Shown here piece after piece: positions 22,723-33,037 of a stretch of DNA of 64,000 nt (within the stretch, counting starts at the first letter, position 1; the number at the start of each line of letters is the position of its first letter). Made by a program: the position numbers and the translations under genes. The stretch is taken from the NCBI RefSeq assembly GCF_000372825.1, contig NZ_KB910516.1:3577825-3641824 (forward strand). Direction: 5' to 3'. The DNA comes from Methylobacterium sp. 77 (GTDB lineage Bacteria > Pseudomonadota > Alphaproteobacteria > Rhizobiales > Beijerinckiaceae). The notes beneath the pieces were generated by a model that saw nothing but the letters and a program-made list of their open reading frames with translations, made no database searches and was not told where the DNA came from.

Positions 22723-25700
22723 TCACCCCGCCCCCGCCTCCACGACCCTCACCACGCTGCGGCCGTTGCCGCGCTTCTCCACCCTGACCTGCACGGCGAT
22801 GCGCTCGATCATCGCCGCCACATGGGTGATGACGCCGACTTTGCGGCCACGGCCCTGGAGGGTCTCCAGCGCGTCCACGGCGAGATCGAGGGTCTCGGCA
22901 TCGAGGGAACCGAAGCCCTCGTCGATGAAGAGCGTATCGACGAAGGATTCGCGGCCCTCCAGGCCGGACAGGGCGAGGGCCAGAGCGAGCGAGACGAGGA
23001 AGCGCTCGCCGCCCGACAGGCTGCGGGTGGCGCGCACCTCCTCGCCCATGTCGCGATCGACCACGTAGAGGGAAAGGTTCGCCACGTCGCCGCGCACCAG
23101 CCGGTAGCGCGGGCTCAGCGCCAGCAGGTGCTCGTTGGCGAGCCGGACCAGGTGTTCCAGCGTGACCCCTTGCGCGAAAAGCCTGAACTTGACGCCGCTG
23201 GCCGAGCCCACCGCGTCGTTCACCGCCTCCCAGGTGGCGTAGTCGCCGCGCGCCTCAGCGACTTTCTCCTCCAATCCGGCGGCCCGTGCGCGCGCCGCAT
23301 CGTCGCGCGCGAGATCGGCCGTGATCGCACCGAGACCCTGCTGATGAGTGGCCATCGCCTCGGCGAGGCCGGCTGTCGCCGCTTCGGTGGCGGGGCCGTC
23401 GATCTCCGGCGCGACGAGCAGAAGGGCGAGGTCGGCCTGCCGCGTGGCCAGAGCGCTGTCCGCTTCGCGGGCTTCCCAAGCACGGGCCTCGACCGCCTGG
23501 CGCAGGGAGGAGCGGATTTCGGGCGCCAGCGCCAGGCAATCGCGCACCGTCTCGACGTCACGCGGCGCGCAGGCGGTCTCGAAAGTCGCATCGGCCTCCG
23601 CGCGGAGGCGCCGTGCCGTGTCGAGGGACGCGGCACCGTGCTCGGCCGCCGTCATGGCCGAGGCGAGGGTGGCATGGGCGGAGGCGCGCGCGTCTTCGGC
23701 CTGCTTCAACGTTTCGCGGGCGAGCTTACGGGATTCGTTGATCCGGGTCCGGTGCGCGCCGGTCTCCTCCCCGCCGAGCAAGGGAGCTCTCTCGGCCCGC
23801 AGGGCGGCGAGCCGTTCCGAACGGACCCGCGCCTGCTGCCCGGCCGCATCGGCGGCAGCCCGGGTGAAACCGACAGCCTCGGCCGCGCCGGCGCGCCGCG
23901 CAGCGAGCGCCTGGGCCTCCTGCTCGAGCCCCTTGCGGCGCTGGTCGAGGGCTCGGTGCTCGGCCGCGATTTTAGCCACGCGCCGAGCGACGCCGGCCCC
24001 GTCCCGGTCGAGATCGGCGAGCGACAGGCCGGCGGCCGCGAGATAGGGCGCGATCTCGCGGCCGAGGGATTCGACCCGCTCCGTATGGCTCGCGACCCGA
24101 ACCGTCTCGCCCTTGGCGGCAAGATCGGCGAGGCGGAGGGCCTCGCGCTCGGTCGCACGGGACAGTTCCGCCGCCTCGATCTCCCGGCCCGCGCCTTCGA
24201 TCCGCACGGTGAGGGCGTCGATCTCATCGCGGAGAACCTTGGCCCGCTCCAGCGCGGCGAGCAGCGGGGTACGGGCGTTCCTGGCGGTCTCCACGAGTCC
24301 GGTGAGCGTGGCGTGCGCCTCGGTGCCCAGCTCCTCCGGTACGCGGCCATCGATCGCGGCATCACGATGGGCAGCCAGCAGGTGGGCATGGTGACCGGCA
24401 TAGGCGGCGGCCGTCTGGTCGAGCGTTCCTCGGGCGACCGCCATTCCCTGCTCGGCATTGCGCCAGCGTGCGCCGGCACCGGCCCTGGCGGCGGCGGCTT
24501 CCGTGATCGCTGCGCGGGCGGTGGCGATGTCGGCATCGTGCTGCGCGCGCTGCGCTTTCAGCGCCTCCGCTACCTGCCCGAGGCCGCCCCGATCATGGAC
24601 ATGCGGATGATCCGCGGCACCGCAGACCGGGCAGGGCTGACCCTCTACCAGAAGGCTGCGCAGATGAGCCGCCTGCTGCGACAGAGCCTCCTCGGCGAGC
24701 TCCGCCAAGGGCGCCACGGCCTTGCGCATCTCGATGGCCCGCGCCTGTTTGGCGGCGGCCTCGTCCCCGGCCGACCCTGCGGCTTCATCGGCATGGCGGG
24801 CTGATTCCGCCTCGGCTCGCGCCCGGTCGAGAGTGAGCGACGCCTCGTCATGGCTCCGCGCCAGGGGGATCGTCTCGCGCAGGTGCTCGATCAAGCGGTC
24901 GAGCGTGCCGACGCGCATGCGGGCCGAGGCTTCTCCGACCTCATTCAGAGCGGCACTGCGCCCGGCCCGGCGCTCGATCGCGTCGGCACGCGATGCCTTC
25001 GTCCGTGTGATCGCCTGGTCGCCCGCAGCGATCAGGTCGGAGCGGCGGATTGCCTCGTCCGCGGCCTTGCGGAGCTCGATCTTCGCCTGCGCGAGTTGCG
25101 TGCTCAAGCTGGCGCGCTTGGTGAAGAGCTGTTCGGCCTCGTCGGTCCGCCCGGCGAGAAAGGCCCCGCCCCTGTCCGCCTCGAACCGGCCGGCCACGTC
25201 CGCGCGCGCGGATTCCGCTGCCGCGAGGCCGGCCTCCAGCCGTATCAGCGCCGTCGCCGCCTCCTCCGCGCGCGTCTTCGCGGCCCCAGCCGCCTCGGAG
25301 GCTTGGGCGGATTCGAGGGCCGCCTCGCCAATCCGGGTGTCGAGGTCGGCCGCTCGTGTCCAGATCGGGCCGAACGCCTTGAACCCTGCTTCCGAGGCCT
25401 CGTCCGCCCGATAGGCCTCGTCATGGGCCAGGCGCGCGGCGCCCGCGCTCGCTTCGGCCTCGCCGCGCTTCGTCAGAGCCTGCGCGAAAGCCGCTTCGGC
25501 GGCCGTGACATCCAGCGCCGCCCTGGACGCGGCCCTGGCCGGCTCGCGCAGACGCTCGACTTCGTCGAGTTCGGCCAGGCGGGCGCTCTCGTGCCGGTGG
25601 GTTTCCAGAGCTTCGCGCGCAACGGCGAGCCGTGCCGCGACGGCCGACACCTGAACACGGGTGTCGGCGATGCGCCGCGCATGGGAGAGGGCCGCGTTCA

Positions 25701-26472
25701 GCTCCATCAGCCGGCCCGTGACGTCCGCCACCTCGGCGAGAAGCCGGTCGCGCTCGGCATGTTTCTCGGCTCGCGCGGCCTCGTCGAGGAGGCCGACCGC
25801 GTCGCGATGCGCCTCCAGCTCCCTCACCTTCGCGCGCTGCACCTCGGCACCGGCATGGACCCGCTTCGAGATCTCGGAATAGATCGCCGTGCCGGTGATC
25901 TTCTCCAGGAGTTCGGCGCGCTCGCCCTCGGCGGCCAGCAGGAACGCGTCGAACTCGCCCTGCGCCAGCAGGACGGTGCGGCGGAACTGGTCGAAGGTGA
26001 GGTCGGTGAGGTCGCAGATCGCCGCATCGACGAGCCCGGCCTTGCTGTCGCCGACGAAGGTCCCGTCCGCGAGCCGCTTGAGGGAGCGAGACTTGTTCTG
26101 AAGCCGCCCGTTGGCCTTGCCACGGGCGCGATAGACCGACCAGCGGGCGCAGTAGCTCTGGCCGTCCTTCCCGATGAAATCGACCTCGGCGAAGCCTTCC
26201 GTCGCTCCTCGCCTCAGGATCGCCCTCTCGTCGCCGATGGTGATGGGGTCGCCGCCAGGATCGGGCGCCCTCTCCCGTCCGCTCGTGGCGACGCGCGGAT
26301 AGCGGCCGTAGAGCGCGAGGCAGAGGGCGTCGAGGATGGTGGACTTGCCCGCTCCCGTCTCGCCGGTGATGGCGAAGATGCCGGTGGCGCCGATGGGTCC
26401 GTCGGACAGATCGACGGAGAAGGGCGCGGCGAGGCTCGCAAGGTTTTCGCCGCGGATCGCCAGGATGCGCAA
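22723..26472 (-). CDS. sbcC: Exonuclease SbcCD subunit C (SMC-like ATPase)
   Basis: This is 1249 residues. Walker A is GETGAGKST near residue 37, with a long coiled coil between the ATPase halves. The zinc hook CPVC at residues 614-617 lies midway, as expected for dimerisation. The ABC signature SLSGGERFLVSLALALALSG and Walker B LFIDEGFGSLDAE are near the C-terminus (about 1140-1180). SbcC with SbcD forms a nuclease that opens hairpins and protein-blocked DNA ends. Length is slightly above the E. coli 1048. The sbcD partner is on the same strand but 6.7 kb away (33206-34432), instead of adjacent. Confidence 0.95.
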   Translation of the reverse strand: MRILAIRGENLASLAAPFSVDLSDGPIGATGIFAITGETGAGKSTILDALCLALYGRYPRVATSGRERAPDPGGDPITIGDERAILRRGATEGFAEVDFIGKDGQSYCARWSVYRARGKANGRLQNKSRSLKRLADGTFVGDSKAGLVDAAICDLTDLTFDQFRRTVLLAQGEFDAFLLAAEGERAELLEKITGTAIYSEISKRVHAGAEVQRAKVRELEAHRDAVGLLDEAARAEKHAERDRLLAEVADVTGRLMELNAALSHARRIADTRVQVSAVAARLAVAREALETHRHESARLAELDEVERLREPARAASRAALDVTAAEAAFAQALTKRGEAEASAGAARLAHDEAYRADEASEAGFKAFGPIWTRAADLDTRIGEAALESAQASEAAGAAKTRAEEAATALIRLEAGLAAAESARADVAGRFEADRGGAFLAGRTDEAEQLFTKRASLSTQLAQAKIELRKAADEAIRRSDLIAAGDQAITRTKASRADAIERRAGRSAALNEVGEASARMRVGTLDRLIEHLRETIPLARSHDEASLTLDRARAEAESARHADEAAGSAGDEAAAKQARAIEMRKAVAPLAELAEEALSQQAAHLRSLLVEGQPCPVCGAADHPHVHDRGGLGQVAEALKAQRAQHDADIATARAAITEAAAARAGAGARWRNAEQGMAVARGTLDQTAAAYAGHHAHLLAAHRDAAIDGRVPEELGTEAHATLTGLVETARNARTPLLAALERAKVLRDEIDALTVRIEGAGREIEAAELSRATEREALRLADLAAKGETVRVASHTERVESLGREIAPYLAAAGLSLADLDRDGAGVARRVAKIAAEHRALDQRRKGLEQEAQALAARRAGAAEAVGFTRAAADAAGQQARVRSERLAALRAERAPLLGGEETGAHRTRINESRKLARETLKQAEDARASAHATLASAMTAAEHGAASLDTARRLRAEADATFETACAPRDVETVRDCLALAPEIRSSLRQAVEARAWEAREADSALATRQADLALLLVAPEIDGPATEAATAGLAEAMATHQQGLGAITADLARDDAARARAAGLEEKVAEARGDYATWEAVNDAVGSASGVKFRLFAQGVTLEHLVRLANEHLLALSPRYRLVRGDVANLSLYVVDRDMGEEVRATRSLSGGERFLVSLALALALSGLEGRESFVDTLFIDEGFGSLDAETLDLAVDALETLQGRGRKVGVITHVAAMIERIAVQVRVEKRGNGRSVVRVVEAGAG

Positions 26473-26840
26473 GATTCGTGGCCTCGTCTCGGACGATCGG
26501 GGAACGGAAGCGTCGGGTCGGCGGAGGGTCGAACGGAAGAATGCTGCCGCTTCATAGCGCAGGATGACGGATGCGGGGCTTCGCCGATGCCGCGCGGCGG
26601 GCCGATGTCCACATGCGACTCAGGACTTCGGCGGAACACGAACCCGCGGCGGTTGCAGGGTCCGATGATTTTGACACCGGAGGCCGGCTCGTGCCATCGG
26701 GCCGCGATGACGAAGCGAGCGCGTCTCCGCATCGGAGGCTCCGGCGGGGAACGTCGGTTCGACCTTGGCCGTTGTTGGGCTCATCCCCATTGTGCAGACG
26801 CGCGTTTCCGTCCTGCATCGAGGCTTGCGACGGAGATAGG
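26473..26840. other. Divergent intergenic region, sbcC and histidine kinase
   Basis: About 370 bases between the sbcC start (26472, minus) and the kinase start (26841, plus). No gene is supported; it should contain both promoters, which I cannot place with confidence. Confidence 0.4.
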
Positions 26841-29800
26841 GTGGCAGTGAGTGTCCTCGCAGATGGGGGCGAGTGCGGCGCGCTGATCGAGACGATCGAT
26901 TGGTCCGCGACGCCCCTCGGCCCCTTCGGGTCGTGGCCCGTCTCCCTTCGCACGCTGACGGGCATGATGGTCGCCGCCCGCCAGCCCATGTTCATCACCT
27001 GGGGTCCGGCGCGGATCGTCCTGTACAACGACGCCTATTCCCAACTCATGGGCGACAAGCATCCCGAGGCGATGGGGCGCCCCATCGCGGAGGTCTGGTC
27101 CGACATCTGGAGCGATCTCGCGCCCATCGTCGCCAATGCCTATGCCGGTATCGCCGTCCAGATGGACGACGTTTCCTTCGTCATGGAGCGCAACGGCTTC
27201 CCCGAGGAGACTCATTTCGCGTTCTCCTACACGCCGGTGCGGGAGGAGGACGGCACGGTCGCCGGCTTCTTCTGCGCCTGCACCGAGACGACCGGGCGCG
27301 TCAGCGCCGAGAGCCGGCTGCGCGAGAGCGAGGCCGAGGCGCGCGGCGTCCTCGACGGGATGGGCGAGGGCTTCCTCCTCCTCGACCGCGACTTCCGGGT
27401 CCGTCGCATCAACGCCGAGGGCCTGCGCCTCGACGGGCGATCCCTGGAGGCGATCCTCGGTCGCCATCTCCTCGACATATGGCCCGATGCCGAGCAGATG
27501 CCTACCTGGCCGCTCTACCGCCGCGCCATGGCGGAACAGGCCTCGGCGGAACTCACCTACCGCCACACCTCGACGCGGCAGGACATCTGGATCGAGGTGA
27601 GGGTCTACCCCTCCGGCAGCGGCCTCTCGGTCTTCTACCGGGACATCAGCGAGCGCAGGGCGGCCGAGGAGGCCCTGCGCGAGCGCGAGGAGCGCCTGCA
27701 CCTCGTGATGGAGGGCGCGCGCGACCACGTCGTCTTCACCATGAACCCGCAAGGCATCGTCACCAGCTGGTCGGCCGGCGCGGTCGAAGTTCTCGGATGG
27801 AGCGTCGCCGATGCGCTCGGCCGTCACGGGTCGATGATCTTCACGCAGGAGGACCGGTCGAGCGGCATCGATACCGGGGAGATGACCCAGGCGGTCGAGA
27901 AGGGCCGCGCCGATGCGGAGCGCTGGCACCGGCGGGCCGACGGGACGCGCGTGTTCCTCGCCGGTTCCCTCCACAGGCTCCCGCCGGACATGCAGGGACG
28001 CTCGCCCGGCTTCCTCAGGATCGCGCGGGACGAGACCCAGCGCAGGGCCCAGGCCGAAGCGCTGTTCGAGAGCGAGGCGCGCTTCCGCAACATGGCCGAC
28101 CATGCGCCGGTGATGATGTGGGTGACGATTCCGGACGGGTCCTGCATCTACCTGAACCGGCTCTGGTACGAATTCACCGGGCAGAGCGAGGCGGAGGCGC
28201 TGGGCCTCGGCTGGACCAAGGCGACGCATCCGGACGACGAGGGACTGGCGGCGGAGACCTTCCTCGCCGCCAATGCGAGGCAGGAGCCCTTCCGGGTCGA
28301 GTACCGCCTGCGCCGGGCGGACGGCACCTATCGCTGGGCCATCGACGCGGCGACGCCGCGTTTCGGCACGAATGGCGAGTTCCTCGGCTATGTCGGTTCG
28401 GTCATCGACATCGACGAGCGCCGGGAGGCGGAAGAGCGCCTTCGCCAGAGCGAGGGGCGATTCCAGGCCATCGCCGATTCCATCGACCAGATGGTCTGGT
28501 CGACGCTGCCGGACGGGCACCACGATTACTTCAACCAGCGTTGGTACGACTATACCGCGGTGCCGCCGGGTTCCACCGACGGCGAGGGCTGGAACGGCCT
28601 CTTCCACCCCGACGACCGGGACAGGGCCTGGGCGGTCTGGCGCCACAGCCTCGACACCGGCGAGCCCTACCATATCGAGTACCGCCTGCGGCACCGCTCG
28701 GGCCAGTACCGCTGGGTGCTGGGGCGGGCGCAGCCCGTGCGCGATGCCGGCGGCCGGATCGTGCGCTGGTTCGGCACCTGCACCGAGATCCAGGAGATCG
28801 TGGAGGCGCGGGACGTTCTGGCCCGCTCGCGGATAGAGCTCGAGCGGGAGATCGCCGAGCGCATCCAGGAGCGCGACCGGATCTGGACGCTGATCCCCGA
28901 TCTGCTGATGTCGGGCACCCTCGACGGCCGCCTCGTCAGCGTGAACCCGGCCTGGACCGAAACGCTCGGCTACGACGAGGCGACCCTGCTGGCGCGGCCG
29001 TTCTGGGAGATCATCCATCCCGACTTCCTCGGCATCAGCGCGGAGATCGTGGAGGCGATGCGGCAGGGCCGCACCGTGCGCCACCAGAACCGGGTCCGCA
29101 CCGCGAGCGGCGCCTATCGCTGGTTCGATTGGGTCAGCGCGCCGGTGGGCGAGGTGTTCTACGCGGTGGCGCGCGACATCACCGACGAGAAGGCGCGGGA
29201 GGCGGCCCTCGCCCAGGCGCAGGAGGCCCTGCGCCAATCCCAGAAGATGGAGGCGGTGGGCCAGCTCACCGGCGGCATCGCCCATGATTTCAACAACCTG
29301 CTCACCGGGATCTCGGGCAGCCTCGAACTCCTGCAGACGCGGATGGCGCAGGGGCGCCTGACCGAACTCGACCGCTACATCAACGCGGCCCAGGGTGCCT
29401 CGCGGCGCGCGGCGGCCCTGACCCACCGCCTCCTCGCCTTCTCGCGGCGCCAGACCCTCGACCCGAAACCCACCAACGTGAACGCCCTGGTCTCGGGGAT
29501 GGAAGACCTGATCCGCCGCACGGTCGGCCCGGCGGTCTTCATCGAGGTGGTCGGCGCGGCCGGTCTGTGGCCGGCCCTGGTCGATCCCAACCAGCTGGAG
29601 AACGCGCTGCTCAACCTCTGCATCAACGCGCGCGACGCCATGCCGGATGGCGGTCGCCTCACCATCGAGACCGCCAACAAGTGGCTCGACGAACATGGTG
29701 CGCGCGCGCGCAACCTCGAACCCGGCCAGTACCTCTCCCTCTGCGTCACCGACAACGGCACCGGCATGACACCGGAGGTGATCGCCCGCGCCTTCGACCC

Positions 29801-30377
29801 GTTCTTCACCACCAAGCCCCTGGGCGAGGGCACCGGCCTCGGCCTGTCGATGATCTACGGCTTCGTGCGGCAATCGGGCGGTGAGGTGCGAATCTATTCC
29901 GAACTCGGCGAGGGCACCACGATGTGCCTCTACCTGCCGCGCCATTACGGCGAGGCCTCGGAGATCGACGAGGCCGGAGAGTTCGCTGCCGCTCCGCGCG
30001 CGCTCCTCGGCGAGACCGTGCTCGTCGTCGACGACGAGCCCACCGTGCGCATGCTCGTGACCGAGGTGCTTGAGGAACTCGGCTACACCGCCATTGAGGC
30101 GGCCGACGGGGCATCCGGCCTGAAGGTGCTGCAATCGGACGTGCGCATCGATCTCCTCGTCACCGATGTCGGCCTGCCCGGTGGCATGAACGGCCGCCAG
30201 ATGGCCGATGCGGGGCGGATCGCGCGGCCCGACCTCAAGATCCTGTTCATCACCGGCTATGCCGAGAATGCCGTGGTCGGCAACGGCCATCTGGAGCCCG
30301 GCATGCAGGTGCTGACCAAGCCCTTCGTGATGGAAGTGCTGGCCAGCCGCATCAAGGACATGATCGCCTCCGGGTAG
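26841..30377 (+). CDS. Multi-PAS hybrid sensor histidine kinase with receiver domain
   Basis: From the GTG at 26841 (ggag five bases before) the protein has 1178 residues and no membrane helix. About six PAS/PAC units fill residues 1-790 (PLGPFGSWP opening, then repeated YRLR...G.YRW patterns). A HisKA domain with GGIAHDFNNLL gives phosphate-accepting His815. The HATPase domain (LLNLCINARDAM N-box, DNGTGMTPEV, GTGLGLSM) and a C-terminal receiver (VLVVDDEP, phospho-acceptor Asp1109 in TDVGLPGG) follow. This is a cytoplasmic sensor, perhaps of light, redox or small ligands. No separate response regulator is adjacent. The frame remains open upstream. Confidence 0.92.
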   Translation: MAVSVLADGGECGALIETIDWSATPLGPFGSWPVSLRTLTGMMVAARQPMFITWGPARIVLYNDAYSQLMGDKHPEAMGRPIAEVWSDIWSDLAPIVANAYAGIAVQMDDVSFVMERNGFPEETHFAFSYTPVREEDGTVAGFFCACTETTGRVSAESRLRESEAEARGVLDGMGEGFLLLDRDFRVRRINAEGLRLDGRSLEAILGRHLLDIWPDAEQMPTWPLYRRAMAEQASAELTYRHTSTRQDIWIEVRVYPSGSGLSVFYRDISERRAAEEALREREERLHLVMEGARDHVVFTMNPQGIVTSWSAGAVEVLGWSVADALGRHGSMIFTQEDRSSGIDTGEMTQAVEKGRADAERWHRRADGTRVFLAGSLHRLPPDMQGRSPGFLRIARDETQRRAQAEALFESEARFRNMADHAPVMMWVTIPDGSCIYLNRLWYEFTGQSEAEALGLGWTKATHPDDEGLAAETFLAANARQEPFRVEYRLRRADGTYRWAIDAATPRFGTNGEFLGYVGSVIDIDERREAEERLRQSEGRFQAIADSIDQMVWSTLPDGHHDYFNQRWYDYTAVPPGSTDGEGWNGLFHPDDRDRAWAVWRHSLDTGEPYHIEYRLRHRSGQYRWVLGRAQPVRDAGGRIVRWFGTCTEIQEIVEARDVLARSRIELEREIAERIQERDRIWTLIPDLLMSGTLDGRLVSVNPAWTETLGYDEATLLARPFWEIIHPDFLGISAEIVEAMRQGRTVRHQNRVRTASGAYRWFDWVSAPVGEVFYAVARDITDEKAREAALAQAQEALRQSQKMEAVGQLTGGIAHDFNNLLTGISGSLELLQTRMAQGRLTELDRYINAAQGASRRAAALTHRLLAFSRRQTLDPKPTNVNALVSGMEDLIRRTVGPAVFIEVVGAAGLWPALVDPNQLENALLNLCINARDAMPDGGRLTIETANKWLDEHGARARNLEPGQYLSLCVTDNGTGMTPEVIARAFDPFFTTKPLGEGTGLGLSMIYGFVRQSGGEVRIYSELGEGTTMCLYLPRHYGEASEIDEAGEFAAAPRALLGETVLVVDDEPTVRMLVTEVLEELGYTAIEAADGASGLKVLQSDVRIDLLVTDVGLPGGMNGRQMADAGRIARPDLKILFITGYAENAVVGNGHLEPGMQVLTKPFVMEVLASRIKDMIASG

Positions 30378-30583
30378 GGGCGAGGACGACAGGGATCTCG
30401 CCCCCTTCGGTGCGGCCGGGCGCGAGGGTGGCGCCGCTCGGCGCCCGCCCGCAAGGGGAGAGTATTGGGCTCGGACGGGCTTTGTCCGGTCATTTTCAGA
30501 AAAAGCCATAACTGTATTTTAAATGGCGGCGTCATATCGAAGCAGAGCAATTTTGGCACGAATCTGTTCTGTGGTGACTCAAG

Positions 30584-31984
30584 ATGGCTCATTTTCGTTA
30601 TACGTTGAACGGCAACTACGACCCCGACAATTCCGATTTAGGATATCAAGAGTCGATTAATACGGACGCCAGGACGCTCGATTTCGGGCCCGGATCGGCG
30701 GTTTCAGGGTATGAACTTTTCGGAAGTCGATTTGTATACGTGGTCGATGGGCCGGACATGTCCGCTGAGTCCCAGGCCTTCGACCTGACGACATGGTCGG
30801 CCGGCATCTACGGCGATTCCAGCGACTTCGACTACGTCACGCGGGTCACCGGCGGGGATTTCGGCGACGTCTTCCGCACGGGCGACGGCAACGACGTCCT
30901 GAACGGCGGCGGCGGCAACGATGTGCTGGAGGGCGGTCGCGGCTCCAACATCTTCAACGGCGGCACGGGCACGAACACCCTGAGCTACGAGCATTTCGAT
31001 GCGCCCAGCTTCGGTATTTCCTACGGGATGAACATCGACCTGCGGACGGGCGAGGCCGACGACGGTACAGGGACTGTCGTCCAGGATACATTCACGAACA
31101 TCGCCAACGTTCGCGGCTCGCAATATGATGACGTTATTGACGGCGACATCGGCAACAACGTCATCGAAGGCGGTGCCGGCTCCGACTTTCTCAAAGGTGG
31201 TGGCGGCATCGATACCTTGAGCTACGAGCATTCCAGCGCGGGCGTGATTATCGGTCTTCAGGGAGGAACCGGTTCTGGCGGTGACGCGGAAGGGGATGTC
31301 TATACGGGATTCGAGAGCGTCCTCGGGAGTACGTCCGGTGACGTCCTTTCCGGAGACGGCGACGCCAACACGCTGATCGGCAATGGCGGCGACGACGCAT
31401 TGTACGGTCGGGGCGGCGACGATCGCCTCATCATCAGCAGCTCGCCCGTGATCGTGAATGGCGGCGGCGGGACGGACATGCTCTTCATCGCGAAGGGCAG
31501 CACCGTCGCCCTGACCGACGTCTCGTTCAGCATCTCGGCCAGCATCGAGAAAGTCTATGTCCGCGACGGGGCGTCCATCACCATGACGGGCGTCGATATC
31601 GGCACGAAGATCTTTTCGCAGAGCCTGAGCGACGGCGGCTCCACGATCGTCGGCACCGACCTCGGCGACCGCATCCAGGCCGGCAAGGGGGACGACGTCA
31701 TCACCGGCGGACTCGGCGGCGATTCCCTCTTCGGCGGCGCGGGTGCCGACACCTTCGTCTTCGCCGCGGGCGATGGCCGCGATGTGATCCGCAAGTTCGA
31801 CGTGCTCAACGACGTCCTCGACGTCCGCACGCTCGCCGACGACATGAGCGGTCTCGAGATCCGGTCGTTCCACGGCGCGGCCAACGCGATCATCACCTTC
31901 ACCGGCGATTCCGGGCCGTCCGACAAGATCATCCTCCTCGGCGTCACGGCCGATTCCCTGACGGACGGCAGCTTCATCTTCTGA
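30584..31984 (+). CDS. RTX (hemolysin-type calcium-binding) repeat protein
   Basis: This is 466 residues. Glycine/aspartate nonapeptide repeats (GGxGxDxLxG type) occur at about 100-135 (GDGNDVLNGGGGNDVLEGG), 255-285 (IGNGGDDALYGRGGDDRL) and 365-400 (GKGDDVITGGLGGDSLFGG). They form calcium-bound beta-rolls in proteins secreted by type I systems. The end, ADTFVFAAGDGRDVIRKFD, is the usual C-terminal block near the secretion signal. There is no N-terminal signal peptide or enzymatic domain. No type I exporter genes are visible here, so export must use machinery elsewhere. Confidence 0.9.
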   Translation: MAHFRYTLNGNYDPDNSDLGYQESINTDARTLDFGPGSAVSGYELFGSRFVYVVDGPDMSAESQAFDLTTWSAGIYGDSSDFDYVTRVTGGDFGDVFRTGDGNDVLNGGGGNDVLEGGRGSNIFNGGTGTNTLSYEHFDAPSFGISYGMNIDLRTGEADDGTGTVVQDTFTNIANVRGSQYDDVIDGDIGNNVIEGGAGSDFLKGGGGIDTLSYEHSSAGVIIGLQGGTGSGGDAEGDVYTGFESVLGSTSGDVLSGDGDANTLIGNGGDDALYGRGGDDRLIISSSPVIVNGGGGTDMLFIAKGSTVALTDVSFSISASIEKVYVRDGASITMTGVDIGTKIFSQSLSDGGSTIVGTDLGDRIQAGKGDDVITGGLGGDSLFGGAGADTFVFAAGDGRDVIRKFDVLNDVLDVRTLADDMSGLEIRSFHGAANAIITFTGDSGPSDKIILLGVTADSLTDGSFIF

Positions 31985-32003
31985 CGCCCGCGCCCTCATC
32001 CGG

Positions 32004-32038
32004 CCGCCCGGTCGCGTGAACTCCCCGCGATCGGGCGG
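32004..32038. terminator. Bidirectional hairpin between RTX and catalase-like genes
   Basis: A 13-bp stem (ccgcccggtcgcg with cgcgatcgggcgg, one G-T pair) and a nine-base loop lie between the convergent stops at 31984 and 32057. There is no long T run. Confidence 0.5.
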
Positions 32039-32056
32039 CGGTGGTCGCGCCGGCCC

Positions 32057-33037
32057 CTATTGCGAGCGACGCGACAGCGACACGGCATAGGCCGGCGAGC
32101 GGATCGCGAAGATCGGGTCGTCGGCCGGGCCGGCGATGCCGGCGGGAAGATCCACGACCGGATCGAAGGTGGACGCGTCGCAGGTGGCGTCGGGCTCCAG
32201 GGCGGTGATGGCGATGGTGCCGAGCGTCGTGGTCTTGCGGCTGTCCTCGGGCCACATCACGGTGGGATCGGCGGTCGGATCGCCGGCTTCTCCACGGATC
32301 GCCACCAGGGAGAACGTGGCCGGCCCGCTGGCGAGTCGCTCCTTCAGCTCGTCGGCATAGAAGCTGTCGGGTTTCGCCTTGAGGTCGTCCTCGCTCAGGC
32401 CGAGCTGACCGGCGGCGGCGACGGTCTTCAACTTCACCACGTTCGCCTCGTCCTTGGCGTTGGTGAGCGTATAGGCGTGGACGCCCCAGTAATCGACGCC
32501 GGCATAGCTCGCCGGGACCGGGCGTGCATTCAGCCAGGCGGCCTGTTTCGTGGTCTCCGGATTGGCGGCGGCGAAAGCCTTGATCTTCTCGGCATCGGGC
32601 TTTCCGTCGGCGCCCGGAGCGCGAACAGAGGCGAATTCGAACAGCTGCTGCGGTGTCCGCGCCGAGAAGACCGGTGCCGAAATGATGACGAGGACGAGGT
32701 CGCCGGCGGGATCACGCAGGCGCATGGCAAAGCCGCGCGTCACGGGCTTGGCCTTGTCGGACACTTTCGGGTTGCTGCCGCCCATGGAGAACCGCGCGGT
32801 CACCGGGACGGGTTTCGCGAATTGCGGTGCCTTCGACAGGCTCGCCGCCTCGGCCGAGGGCGTGAACTGCCCCGTGACGCAGACGCCCTTGGCGCCACTC
32901 GCCCGCACGCCGGGCTTGTTGCCACCGGCGGCGAACTGGGCGCCGACGATGGCGGCCGCGTCCGCCTCCTCGGCTTGGACCGGAGAGGCGAGGGCAAACG
33001 CGACGGCGCAGCCGCTGGCGAAGATCGTGGACCTCAT
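32057..33037 (-). CDS. Periplasmic catalase-family protein lacking the distal histidine
   Basis: This is 326 residues with a signal peptide (MRSTIFASGCAVAFALAS). The sequence follows small catalase-related peroxidases: RASGAKGVCVTGQF, VPVTARFSMGGSNP, RGFAMRL, and the C-terminal RSPAYAVSLSRR, whose Tyr would be the heme-iron ligand. In active relatives the first motif is R-x-x-H-A-K-G, with the distal His needed for peroxide cleavage; here that position is Gly48. The nucleotide sequence (ggc) is clear. It may bind heme without catalase activity, or use another residue. It is convergent with the RTX gene. Confidence 0.85.
   Translation of the reverse strand: MRSTIFASGCAVAFALASPVQAEEADAAAIVGAQFAAGGNKPGVRASGAKGVCVTGQFTPSAEAASLSKAPQFAKPVPVTARFSMGGSNPKVSDKAKPVTRGFAMRLRDPAGDLVLVIISAPVFSARTPQQLFEFASVRAPGADGKPDAEKIKAFAAANPETTKQAAWLNARPVPASYAGVDYWGVHAYTLTNAKDEANVVKLKTVAAAGQLGLSEDDLKAKPDSFYADELKERLASGPATFSLVAIRGEAGDPTADPTVMWPEDSRKTTTLGTIAITALEPDATCDASTFDPVVDLPAGIAGPADDPIFAIRSPAYAVSLSRRSQ

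Noticed and set aside
26781..30509. A 1242-codon minus-strand open frame opposite the histidine kinase
   Set aside because: Shadow of the kinase gene; no recognisable domain, and the kinase motifs on the plus strand are complete.
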